NCBI GenBank assembly: GCA_947259175.1
Contig: CAMYKW010000021.1
Coordinates: forward strand, 1-41,009
Length of the DNA: 41,009 nucleotides
Direction: 5' to 3'
From: an uncultured Gammaproteobacteria bacterium
GTDB lineage: Bacteria; Pseudomonadota; Gammaproteobacteria; Arenicellales; JAANXG01
The position numbers were made by a program, and so were the translations under genes. Under the pieces are notes generated by a model. The model ran no database searches, was not told where the DNA came from, and saw only the letters and a list, made by a program, of their open reading frames with translations. Positions within the stretch are counted from its first letter, which is position 1, and the number at the start of each line of letters is the position of its first letter. Of this stretch, positions 32,602-40,797 are shown piece by piece.

Positions 32602-35196
32602 GTGACCGCCCCACGCCCGCCAAACGCCTGGTTGAGCATGTTCATGCCGTTTCGGCACTGGTGGCCGCTGGTCAACCTTAGCAACTTGAAGACCGACGCC
32701 ATGGCCGGATTCACCGGCGCGCTCATCGTGTTTCCCCAGGGTGTGGCCTTCGCCACCATCGCCGGCTTGCCGCCGCAGTACGGCCTTTACGCGGCGATGG
32801 TCCCGGCGGTGGTGGCCGCGCTGTTCGGTTCCAGCTGGCACATGGTGTCCGGTCCCACCACCGCGATCTCCATCGCATTGTTCGCCGCTTTGCAGGACTT
32901 TGCTGAACCGGGCACCGAGCAGTACATCCGCCTGGCGCTGACGCTCACGTTTCTGGTCGGGTTGTACAGTCTTATCCTGGGTCTGGCGCGCATGGGCGCC
33001 CTGGTGAATTTTATTTCTCACACGGTGGTTATTGGCTTCACCGCCGGTGCGGCTATGCTGATCGCCGGCAGTCAAATCAGCAGCTTCTTTGGCGTGTCCA
33101 TCCCCCGGGGCACGCCGTTCATCAACATTGTCGAACAATTCCTGGGTCAGCTCCGTGATATCAACCCCTACGTGACCGCCGTGGGCATCGTGACACTGGT
33201 ATCCGGTGTTCTGGCTCGGCGTTTCATACCCAAGTTTCCGTACATGATCGCGGCCATGGTCGTGGGCGGCGTGGCCGCGGCCTTGGTGAATCACCAGTTC
33301 GGCGGCGAGGCGGCAACGGGCATTATGACGGTCGGCGCAATCCCCACCGGTCTGCCGCCGTTGTCGACGCCTGATTTTTCCCTTCTGGCCCTGCAGCAGA
33401 CGGCGCTGCCTGCTTTGGTGATCACCATGCTGGCCCTCACGGAAGCGGTGTCGATCTCCCGCGCCATCGCCACGCGTTCGGAACAACTTATTGACGGCAA
33501 CCAGGAATTCGTGGGACAGGGACTGTCCAATATCCTGGGCAGTTTTTTCTCGTCGTATGCCTCTTCCGGCTCATTCAACCGCAGCGGCGTCAATTACGAA
33601 GCCGGCGCGCGGACACCGTTGGCAACGGTGTTCGCGGCCGCCGTGCTGGTGGTTATCGTGCTGTTTGTGGCGCCCCTGGCGGTGTACCTGCCCACCGCGG
33701 CGATGGCGGGAATACTGTTCCTGGTGGCTTGGGGGCTGATCGATTTTCATCACATCAAGTCGATCTGGCAGACCAGCAAACCGGAGACCGCGATTCTATG
33801 GGTAACCCTGGTGGGTACGGTGATCAATCTGGAGAGGGGGATCTTTCTCGGTATGTTGCTCTCGCTGATCATCTATCTATACCGAACCTCGCGGCCGGAG
33901 ATAGAAACCGTGGTGCCGGTCGGCGAGCCCCGGCTGTTGCACTTCGAGGAGCCCCAGGGTCGGCCCGAGTGTCCCCAGATCCGCTTTGTACGCATTCATG
34001 GCGCGGTGTATTTCGGCGCCGTCGACCACATCCAGCGCACGCTGCAGCAGATTGATGCCGACAGCTCGGTGCAGAAGACCGCGGTCATTGCCGCCCCGGC
34101 GATCAGCTTCGTCGACGTTGCGGGGGCCGAAATGCTGGCGCAGGAGGCGCGCCGACGGCGTCGGCTTGGAGGCGGTCTGTATTTCTGGGAACTGAAGGGT
34201 TCGGTGTACGAGTTTCTACATCAGGGCGAGTACCTGCGGGATATCGGCGAGGACAGCATCTTCCCGGTCAGATCCGATATGACCAGCGCTCTGTACTCGA
34301 CCCTGGATCCCGATGTATGCCGACCGTGCCAGGCACGGATTTTTCATGCGTGTCACGGCGACAAACTGCCGGACGGTAATCGACGCCTGCGGTTGATGTT
34401 CGCTACCGACGGCACGGTATTCAGCCACGCGCCACGGGACGTGGCATTGGCCCTCGCCAGCCGCTTGAAGATCACCCTGGACGTGATGACTATGGCCGCC
34501 TCGACCTCGGAAGAGCACCACGGCCGCGCGCGCCTCGACGAGACCGCCGAGATCGCGCGCCAGCGTGGGGTGGAAGCCGAGACGATGCTCTATTTCGGCT
34601 CAGACCCGGCGCGTGAGGTGGCGGCCGCGGTTCAGGCTGCGGATATTCGCCTGCTGGTCATCGGCCGGCGGCCGCCGGAAGGGCTGGCGGATCGCATGGT
34701 CGGCACTCACGCGGCCAAGATCATTGATGAGACACAAAGCAGTGTGCTCGTTGTCCCCAGGGATGGACGCATGTGGCAGCGGCGGATATTGGTGGGCTAT
34801 GACGGCAACCCCTCGGTGGCGGACTCGCTGTCTATGGCGGGCACGCTGGCCCGGGCGACCGGGGTGCCGGTAACCTTGGGGCTGGTGACCAAGAAGGGCG
34901 CGCCCCCCGACGATGCACTGTTGGCGCAGGCCAATGAAGACGCCGAGTCGCTGCGCCGCGAAGGTGTGGACGCCGAGGCGCGGGTCGTAGCCGGGATGCC
35001 CGCCGACGCGTTGGCCGCGCTGGCACGCGAGGTCGGCGCGGACCTGATAATCCTCGGCAAACGTCACGGCGGCTTGTATCGATTGCTGCCCAACAGCCCC
35101 ACCGACCGCTTGATTGGCGCCTCCGAATGGCCGGTGCTGATCGCCAAGCGCACCCGTGTGGCGCGACTGTCCACCACCATGGGACGGCGGGCTTGA
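32602..35196 (+). CDS. SulP-family anion transporter fused to STAS and two UspA domains
   Basis: An 864-residue fusion. Residues about 20-430 form the SulP membrane domain (FPQGVAFATIAGLPPQYGLY, SGPTTAISIA, EAVSISRAIA, ASSGSFNRSGVN), which moves sulfate, bicarbonate or related anions. A STAS domain follows (about 460-560, FVRIHGAVYFGAVDHI, SFVDVAGAEMLAQEA), then a CRPCQARIFHAC segment (Cys573, Cys576, Cys584) that may bind a metal. Two universal stress protein domains end it (about 595-730 and 732-855, with ILVGYDGNPSVADSL and LIILGKRHGG). The start is a GTG at 32602 without a good Shine-Dalgarno; ATG 32638 is possible. The Usp pair may sense nucleotide or stress signals to gate transport (inference). 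Confidence 0.85.
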   Translation: MTAPRPPNAWLSMFMPFRHWWPLVNLSNLKTDAMAGFTGALIVFPQGVAFATIAGLPPQYGLYAAMVPAVVAALFGSSWHMVSGPTTAISIALFAALQDFAEPGTEQYIRLALTLTFLVGLYSLILGLARMGALVNFISHTVVIGFTAGAAMLIAGSQISSFFGVSIPRGTPFINIVEQFLGQLRDINPYVTAVGIVTLVSGVLARRFIPKFPYMIAAMVVGGVAAALVNHQFGGEAATGIMTVGAIPTGLPPLSTPDFSLLALQQTALPALVITMLALTEAVSISRAIATRSEQLIDGNQEFVGQGLSNILGSFFSSYASSGSFNRSGVNYEAGARTPLATVFAAAVLVVIVLFVAPLAVYLPTAAMAGILFLVAWGLIDFHHIKSIWQTSKPETAILWVTLVGTVINLERGIFLGMLLSLIIYLYRTSRPEIETVVPVGEPRLLHFEEPQGRPECPQIRFVRIHGAVYFGAVDHIQRTLQQIDADSSVQKTAVIAAPAISFVDVAGAEMLAQEARRRRRLGGGLYFWELKGSVYEFLHQGEYLRDIGEDSIFPVRSDMTSALYSTLDPDVCRPCQARIFHACHGDKLPDGNRRLRLMFATDGTVFSHAPRDVALALASRLKITLDVMTMAASTSEEHHGRARLDETAEIARQRGVEAETMLYFGSDPAREVAAAVQAADIRLLVIGRRPPEGLADRMVGTHAAKIIDETQSSVLVVPRDGRMWQRRILVGYDGNPSVADSLSMAGTLARATGVPVTLGLVTKKGAPPDDALLAQANEDAESLRREGVDAEARVVAGMPADALAALAREVGADLIILGKRHGGLYRLLPNSPTDRLIGASEWPVLIAKRTRVARLSTTMGRRA

Positions 35197-35238
35197 TGTA
35201 ACAGAAAATTGTTCGCCGGGAAGGGCGGCGAAGGCCGG

Positions 35239-35961
35239 TCACGCCCGGGCGGAAAGAAATACGCCGCGGTTCGTCGCGAAGCGCAGGGTGATGAATTCCA
35301 CCCCCACGGCCCAAACCGGCCGCACACCGATACGCTTGCGCCGCCGATTGACCACCCGGGCCACGGCGCTGCACAGGTCACAGTCGAGTTTGAGCAATTG
35401 GCCTTCCGCCGGCGCACTCGCGGTGTCGAATTGCATGCCGTTGAGAGAGACGTCACGGGTGACCCCGACATGGCGGACGTCGGCGGGCCAGGTGGTTAGA
35501 AACGTGACTGTATGTTGCCGGTTGATGCGTCTAACTGCGCGCTGATCGTCGTGCTCGAGCCGTAAACCATCGGCTGGATGCAGCGGGCTGCCGCATTCCA
35601 CGCACATCAAGTCGGGAAGGACCGGTGCGTCGCGAGGATCCACTGCGCGGCAAAACGGGCAACGAAGCGCGCCCGCCAGTTGCGCATTGACGCGAGACGC
35701 GGTCGAATATCGGCGCGCTTTTACGCCCACATCGAAAGGCGGGAAACGGCTTTCTCTATTGCGGTCGTAAGCGGCGCGTTTGGCGCGATCCGTCAACACG
35801 CCGCGGGCCTCGTTGATCAGCGCCGCATGCCAGGAATCGCCGCCGAGGTCGGGATGCACCTTGAGCCGTTGCATCAGGGTGCGGAAACTGGCGCGGATCA
35901 CTTCCACCGGCGCGTCCGGCTGCACGTGGAGGATGCGATAGTAGTTTCGTCTGTTCTCCAT
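35239..35961 (-). CDS. J-domain / zinc-ribbon / PilZ fusion protein
   Basis: With ATG 35961 the protein has 240 residues in three parts. Residues 1-70 are a J domain (NYYRILHVQPDAPVEVIRASFRTLMQRL, His36-Pro37-Asp38, ending AAYDRNR), the DnaK-stimulating unit. Residues 101-123 hold CPFC and CVEC, a four-Cys zinc ribbon. About 138-232 are a PilZ domain with Arg141-xxx-Arg145 and the DVSLNG motif (170-175), the two elements that bind c-di-GMP, and WAVGVEFITL near the end. A frame-extending ATG upstream adds 37 Cys/Arg-rich residues that do not look like a start. Cytoplasmic; suggests c-di-GMP control of a DnaK client step. Confidence 0.8.
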   Translation of the reverse strand: MENRRNYYRILHVQPDAPVEVIRASFRTLMQRLKVHPDLGGDSWHAALINEARGVLTDRAKRAAYDRNRESRFPPFDVGVKARRYSTASRVNAQLAGALRCPFCRAVDPRDAPVLPDLMCVECGSPLHPADGLRLEHDDQRAVRRINRQHTVTFLTTWPADVRHVGVTRDVSLNGMQFDTASAPAEGQLLKLDCDLCSAVARVVNRRRKRIGVRPVWAVGVEFITLRFATNRGVFLSARA

Positions 35962-36221
35962 GTTTATTGCCCGCATCGGGTGATACACGGAATCGTCGCG
36001 ATCAACATTCGCCGCCAGCTCACCGTGCGACGGACATCCGGCGCATCCGCCGCGCCGATAGCCGTCGTTCAACCGCGACAGCGGCGCAGGGACGGCAAGC
36101 CGGGAAATGCTCGGTCATGCTGACGATGTTACGCCCCTGGGGCGGAGGAATCATCCTAGTGCCGCAGTAGGAACTGCGACTCCAGAGCGGCGCCATCGCG
36201 TCACCCGAGGATCGGCCGATT

Positions 36222-36587
36222 TCACCGGCAGCCAAGCCGGAGTCGGGAGATCGACGGACGGCTCCGGCACACCGCGCGCCCGGTCCTTACCGTTGTATGC
36301 GGCGCCCGCGGCCGGACGGCGGGTGAGGCGTCGCGCGATTGCAGGGAGTTGCGCAATTCCTCGATCCGCTCGGCGTGCCTGTGTTGTTGTTCCAACGTCG
36401 GTTCGTCCACGCTGTAATCGTAGTTGGGGTCGTCGCTGTAGCTCACGTTGCCGTGTTCATCAACTTGCTTGATGTACTGGGCGGCCGCCGGGGGCGGCGC
36501 GTAACAGATCAGGACGACAAACAATGAAACAATGAGGGGGGGATGTGTCCCGGGGCGCGGCGTGGCGCCGACGTCGAATGCACGCAT
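36222..36587 (-). CDS. DUF4124-domain periplasmic protein
   Basis: ATG 36587 follows an AGGAGAG by six bases and opens 121 residues. A signal peptide spans about 18-36 (PLIVSLFVVLICYAPPPAAA), followed by the DUF4124 pattern YIKQVDEHGNVSYSDDPNYD, then a charged helix (EQQHRHAERIEELRNSLQ) and an Arg-rich tail that looks disordered. DUF4124 proteins are small exported proteins common in proteobacteria; the role is unknown. Confidence 0.7.
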   Translation of the reverse strand: MRAFDVGATPRPGTHPPLIVSLFVVLICYAPPPAAAQYIKQVDEHGNVSYSDDPNYDYSVDEPTLEQQHRHAERIEELRNSLQSRDASPAVRPRAPHTTVRTGRAVCRSRPSISRLRLGCR

Positions 36588-36789
36588 GTTGAACTCTCCT
36601 TGTATCGTCGTGGTACGCCGACTTTCGGGCGCCCATGCCCTCAGTACGGCGGGATTCCGGTTGTGCGCAATGATGATAAAGCGCTTCGGCAGCGGATTCA
36701 ATGTAGGCCGTGGACAGGGCACGTCGCCGGCACCGGGGTGTCGTTGGCGATGCCCCGGGGCGTTACCGCCCGGTCACCAACGCTAAAGC

Positions 36790-37329
36790 TTAGTGTGATT
36801 TTCCGGATTTGCTTTCGCTGGCGTGGGTGAAATACAGCGCCAGGCCGATCAGGGCGATGCCGCCGCCGAGCTGCACCAGCTCCAACGGTGTTTTGTAGCT
36901 GATACGGATCGCATATTCGAAGAATTTCACCACCAGAATCATCAATACCACCTTGGCCAGCCGTGCTTTTAATTCGTCCAGGTTGTCAATGATCAACACC
37001 CCGGAAGCGGTCGGCGAGTTCTCCGCGCGTTCGATGCGGCTGATGAACAACTCGTATAATCCGAACGCGAAAATCAACAAAAACGTGGCCAACAGATAAC
37101 CGTCCACCGTCTCCACCACATGGGTGACGGTCTCGCTGCGCAACTTATTGCGGGCGACTGCGTCGAGGGCAGGGGAATAGTCGCCGAGATGGGAAATCAT
37201 ATAGATCGCGTCCACCGAGGCGACATAGAACATCGCCAGGGACGATACCAGGCTGACTATGACCGCGGCGACGACGACGAATCGACTTTCCCACAAAAGC
37301 GTTTCGAAAATCGAGCTCAGTTTATTCAT
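36790..37329 (-). CDS. YqhA-family inner-membrane protein
   Basis: A 179-residue protein with four hydrophobic segments (about 18-40, 78-98, 121-140, 152-170), matching the YqhA family pattern: FETLLWESRFVVVAAVIVSLV near the start, an ATFLLIFAFGLYELFISRI helix, the LDELKARLAKVVLMILVVKFFE motif, then a final helix. YqhA function is unknown. ATG 37329 gives the family start MNKLSSIFETLLWESR; the upstream frame adds 26 unrelated residues. It is divergent from the cytochrome c peroxidase gene. Confidence 0.82.
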   Translation of the reverse strand: MNKLSSIFETLLWESRFVVVAAVIVSLVSSLAMFYVASVDAIYMISHLGDYSPALDAVARNKLRSETVTHVVETVDGYLLATFLLIFAFGLYELFISRIERAENSPTASGVLIIDNLDELKARLAKVVLMILVVKFFEYAIRISYKTPLELVQLGGGIALIGLALYFTHASESKSGKSH

Positions 37330-37495
37330 GATGCCGGCCGTTGGAGCACCGTAAACAGGCGCAAAGATTAACATCTGCGTCTCATAACGCTTCTTGATCC
37401 CGGTCAATTACACCGGCCTTGATGCGTCCGCCCGTGTATCCGGGCCGCGGGCCAAATTCACGGGCTCTGCGGTTCAATTGGTACAACGTCGATTG

Positions 37496-37537
37496 TTGAT
37501 TTCGGTCAGTGTGCGAACAAACCATTGCTGATACCGT
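37496..37537 (+). promoter_or_regulatory. FNR/Anr-like box upstream of the cytochrome c peroxidase gene
   Basis: TTGATTTCGGTCAG (37496-37509) keeps one perfect FNR half-site (TTGAT) and 3 of 5 of the other. A TACCGT at 37532-37537 would be the -10 if the box is centred at -41.5. The -10 is poor, but placement and gene type (ccp genes are known FNR/Anr targets) support it. Confidence 0.4.
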
Positions 37538-37587
37538 CAGCGCGGAACCTCACACCGTGTAAACTCAAATTGTGGAGCTACGTAACT

Positions 37588-38586
37588 ATGACACTACATC
37601 GTAAGATGGCACGGAACTTGATGATCACTGCGATCATTACGGTCTCCGGCGCACTCTATGCCGCGGAACCGGTTCAACCCATTGAACCCGTCAAACAGGT
37701 CAACCTGGCCTTGGCCGAACTCGGTAAAAAACTGTACTTCGATCCGCGCCTGTCCAAATCCGGTTTCATTTCCTGCAACTCGTGTCACAACCTGAGCATG
37801 GGCGGCACCGATAATCTCAAGACGTCCATAGGTCACAATTGGCAACAAGGTCCGATCAACGCACCCACCGTGCTGAATTCGAGCATGAACGTCGCGCAGT
37901 TCTGGGACGGCCGGGCGCCGGACCTCAAGGCTCAGGCGGGCGGTCCCATCGCCAACCCAGGGGAGATGGCGTTTACCCATAAGCTGGCGGTCAGCGTGCT
38001 GGAGTCGATTCCGGGCTATATCACTGACTTCAAGCTGGTGTTCGGAGACGACGGCATCGATATCGATAAAGTCACCGACGCCATCGCTGAGTTCGAGAAG
38101 ACGCTGGTGACCCCAAACTCACCCTTCGACCGCTGGCTGCTGGGCGACCAACAGGCCATAAACGACCAACAACTGACCGGCTACCAGCTGTTTAAAAACA
38201 GCGGCTGCGCCGCGTGTCACAACGGACCCGCGATGGGAGGAACGTCGTTCCAGAAAATGGGCGTAGTGGCTCCCTACCACGCGAAGAGCCCGGCGCAAGG
38301 GCTTGTTGCGGTGACCGGCAAGGACGCGGACCGCTTCAAATTCAAAGTCCCAACGCTGCGTAACGTGAACATGACTTATCCGTATTTTCACGACGGTGAA
38401 GCGGAAACGCTGACCGAGGCGGTGGATGTCATGGGCAGGTTGCAGTTGGGTAAAAAGTTTAGCGAAAAGGAAAACGCCCAGATCGTGGCCTTCCTCAACA
38501 CCTTAACCGGCGATCAACCCTCGTTCCAACTGCCGGTGCTGCCGCCATCCAGCGACAACACCCCGCAGCCCAAACCGTTTGACTAA
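37588..38586 (+). CDS. Di-haem cytochrome c peroxidase
   Basis: Periplasmic enzyme reducing H2O2 to water with electrons from cytochromes c. The 332-residue precursor has a signal peptide ending at LYAAEP (about residue 26). Two c-haem motifs are present: CNSCH (Cys63, Cys66, His67; the peroxidatic haem) and CAACH (Cys207, Cys210, His211; the electron-transfer haem), with FWDGRAPDLKAQAGGPI and PTLRNVNMTYPYFHDG as further family signatures. ATG 37588 follows a GGAG at 37574; the TTG at 37525 would break the signal peptide. A UUCG-loop hairpin follows the gene. Confidence 0.94.
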   Translation: MTLHRKMARNLMITAIITVSGALYAAEPVQPIEPVKQVNLALAELGKKLYFDPRLSKSGFISCNSCHNLSMGGTDNLKTSIGHNWQQGPINAPTVLNSSMNVAQFWDGRAPDLKAQAGGPIANPGEMAFTHKLAVSVLESIPGYITDFKLVFGDDGIDIDKVTDAIAEFEKTLVTPNSPFDRWLLGDQQAINDQQLTGYQLFKNSGCAACHNGPAMGGTSFQKMGVVAPYHAKSPAQGLVAVTGKDADRFKFKVPTLRNVNMTYPYFHDGEAETLTEAVDVMGRLQLGKKFSEKENAQIVAFLNTLTGDQPSFQLPVLPPSSDNTPQPKPFD

Positions 38587-38613
38587 CGATCCCGATTGAT
38601 TGCAGGCGTGAGC

Positions 38614-38633
38614 AGCCCGGCTTCGGCCGGGCT
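38614..38633 (+). terminator. Strong hairpin after the peroxidase gene, without U tract
   Basis: AGCCCGGC (38614-38621) and GCCGGGCT (38626-38633) form a perfect 8-bp stem with the stable TTCG tetraloop, 28 bases after the stop. No T run follows, so termination would be incomplete or factor-dependent. Confidence 0.45.
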
Positions 38634-38873
38634 GAATGCGATCAGCCGCCGGTCGTTGTTGCGCGTATGAGCCCTGCAGCGCATTGCGGCGTTATTGTGT
38701 TCGCGGCGCGGCCGGGCACAGCTCGGTTGAAGACACGATGACAATTCCGCGGAAAGCAGACCGCAAATCTTGGATTCAAGAATAGTTCTAAAAGCCGACT
38801 CCCCGAATCGGAGAGTGGTCGGAGGGTATTTGCTAAACTGAATATATCGACGCCCGAGGAACGCCAACACCTC

Positions 38874-39932
38874 ATGCAATGTCCCAAATGCGGCCACTCC
38901 CAGGCCTCGGACACCGAATGCGAACGCTGTGGTATCGTGTTCGCCAAGTACCAGCAGTACCTGGACCGTCAACGCGAGCAGTTTCATGCAGCGCCGCCGC
39001 GGTCCGGTTTGTCGAAGTGGTGGGTCATATTGTTGCTGGTGCCGGCTGCGTATGGACTGTATCACTTCGCCCATTCGTCGCGCCCCGCTGAAGACAACGC
39101 CGGCGACTTGGCCTGGACGGACGAACCGTCAAGCGGCGACGCGGTCATCGCCGATTATTCGGCGGATCTGGATTTGCCCCGCAACGTCATCGAAGAGGTC
39201 AGAAACTCGACGGTTACGGTGCGTACGCTCCTTTCCAGCGGGTCCGGTTTTTTCGTGCGCGATGATTGTTTCATTCTGACGAATAAGCACGTAGTGCGGC
39301 CGAATACCGACGGCCTGGAAAAGGCACGGCGGCAGGTCGAGACGCAGGGAAGAAGCGTTCACGATTACAAGATGAAGATGGACGAGCAGGCGGCCCGATT
39401 TTTCATCGAGTGTCCCCGCTGCAGCTTCGAGCAATACCAGAAATTCCTGCGGTCCATGGAGAAACGGCACGATCAACTCAAAAAGCGCTATGAAAAGAAC
39501 CAACGAAAGCTTTACGACGCCAGCTATAACCTGGATGAGGTGATCGTGGAGCTGGCCGACGGCAACGAAATCGTTGTATCAGGATTTGAAACCAGCGAAG
39601 CACACGACCTTGCTTTGTTAAAACTAGACGATGCCCGCTGTCCGGCGGTTAGGGTGGGGGACGCGCGCAAGGTGGCTGTCGGTGACCGCGTCTACGCAAT
39701 CGGTAATCCCGTCGGGCTGAGTCATTCCGTCACCTCGGGTGTGTTGTCTCGATTCTACGACGCGGACGGCTTGATTCAGACCGATGCGCCGATCAATCCG
39801 GGCAACAGCGGGGGGCCGTTGGTGGACCGGTCCGGGCGGGTAATCGGCATCAACACGTTTAAATTGCAGGGCGTCGAGGGTATCGGTTTCGCCATATCGA
39901 TCCAGACCGCTATCGATGAATTCGATCTGTAG
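38874..39932 (+). CDS. Zinc-ribbon, membrane-anchored trypsin-like serine protease with coiled-coil insertion
   Basis: A 352-residue protein. A zinc ribbon (Cys3, Cys6, Cys16, Cys19: CPKCGHSQASDTECERCG) opens it, then a basic linker and one transmembrane helix at about 48-65. An HtrA-like protease domain follows (His139 in LTNKHVV, Asp245 in AHDLALLKLD, Ser312 in NPGNSGGPLV). Between His and Asp lies an unusual insertion of about 75 residues (146-222), highly charged and probably coiled-coil, carrying CPRC at 180-183. No PDZ domain follows. The zinc ribbon would be cytoplasmic and the protease periplasmic. The start ATG has a GAGGA 14 bases upstream, a somewhat long spacing. Confidence 0.82.
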   Translation: MQCPKCGHSQASDTECERCGIVFAKYQQYLDRQREQFHAAPPRSGLSKWWVILLLVPAAYGLYHFAHSSRPAEDNAGDLAWTDEPSSGDAVIADYSADLDLPRNVIEEVRNSTVTVRTLLSSGSGFFVRDDCFILTNKHVVRPNTDGLEKARRQVETQGRSVHDYKMKMDEQAARFFIECPRCSFEQYQKFLRSMEKRHDQLKKRYEKNQRKLYDASYNLDEVIVELADGNEIVVSGFETSEAHDLALLKLDDARCPAVRVGDARKVAVGDRVYAIGNPVGLSHSVTSGVLSRFYDADGLIQTDAPINPGNSGGPLVDRSGRVIGINTFKLQGVEGIGFAISIQTAIDEFDL

Positions 39933-39935
39933 CTT

Positions 39936-39952
39936 GCGGAATCGACTTCCGC
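39936..39952 (+). terminator. Hairpin directly after the protease gene
   Basis: GCGGAA (39936-39941) pairs with TTCCGC (39947-39952) around a TCGAC loop, three bases after the stop codon. No U tract follows. The remaining gap to 40212 shows nothing further recognisable. Confidence 0.35.
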
Positions 39953-40211
39953 GCGCAACTACGGGCTGGCGGCGTTTATGGTGTCACGATCCGACCGTGT
40001 TCGGCGGGACCGTTTAAACGAACCGCACAGGATTATTGCCGAAATCGAAGTCCACATATCGCATCTCGCTATAGAATGGAAACAAGAACGCGTGGACGAC
40101 GAAATGTCGACTCAACCAAGTCATTGCCTCGATTACCATTCAGACCAAATAGCGTGATACGCGGTCGCCCATTGGAAATCGTTATCTCTCACTCGAGCGT
40201 AGGAATCGTGT

Positions 40212-40646
40212 CTAGTTTTTGGGTCGATTCCCGCCCATAGTCCGCACCAGCGGCTCCACGACGTGGTCGTCCAAGGCATTCGCGGCACTGTCGAAGAATT
40301 TCCAGATCGTTTCACCCGCCTCGCCGGCGACATCAACGACTCCGCCCATCAGGTCCTGAAAAAATTCTCCGGAGAAAAATTTCTTGACCTCGGCGTCAAA
40401 CTCCTGGTCGCTGGATGCTGATTTTACCGAATGCAGAAGCGATTCCAGTTCCTCGATTGCTTGCTGAACATTCTGGTCTTCATCGCCGCCGTGTTTCTCC
40501 TTCAGATCCGCGATTTGGCGTTCCAAACCGGCCACGAAGGACTGACGGCGATGCCGCTCGACCGATTTACGACCGGCGCTGTAAGCGGCAAACAGTGCGA
40601 TCGATGCAATAACACCGCGAAACAGAAAAGGAATCATCGGACCCAT
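40212..40646 (-). CDS. Hypothetical membrane-anchored coiled-coil protein
   Basis: A 144-residue protein with an N-terminal transmembrane helix (about 5-22, IPFLFRGVIASIALFAAYSA), a basic stretch (GRKSVERHRRQSF), then a helical acidic region (FVAGLERQIADLKEKHGG, IEELESLLHSVKSA) likely to form a coiled coil, and a C-terminal amphipathic part. No family recognised. ATG 40646 or the ATG three codons later (40637) could be the start. It points away from the protease gene and toward no obvious partner; low-complexity homology only. Confidence 0.5.
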   Translation of the reverse strand: MGPMIPFLFRGVIASIALFAAYSAGRKSVERHRRQSFVAGLERQIADLKEKHGGDEDQNVQQAIEELESLLHSVKSASSDQEFDAEVKKFFSGEFFQDLMGGVVDVAGEAGETIWKFFDSAANALDDHVVEPLVRTMGGNRPKN

Positions 40647-40797
40647 GATACGATTCTCGGCTAGGAATCTTAATTGATGAAATATACCGCAAGATCGACG
40701 GAACAGTCTCTGGCGATACCTGCAAAGAGAGATGATAACTTAATTCCCGCCGGCAGTTGCGCCCGTGATGAGGCCTTGGTGAGATGGGCGATGGCAA

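Noticed and set aside
32386-33486. Long minus-strand frame of 366 codons
   Set aside because: Antisense to the SulP coding region; composition (His/Asp/Gly/Arg-rich) and lack of any domain mark it as a shadow of the GC-rich gene.
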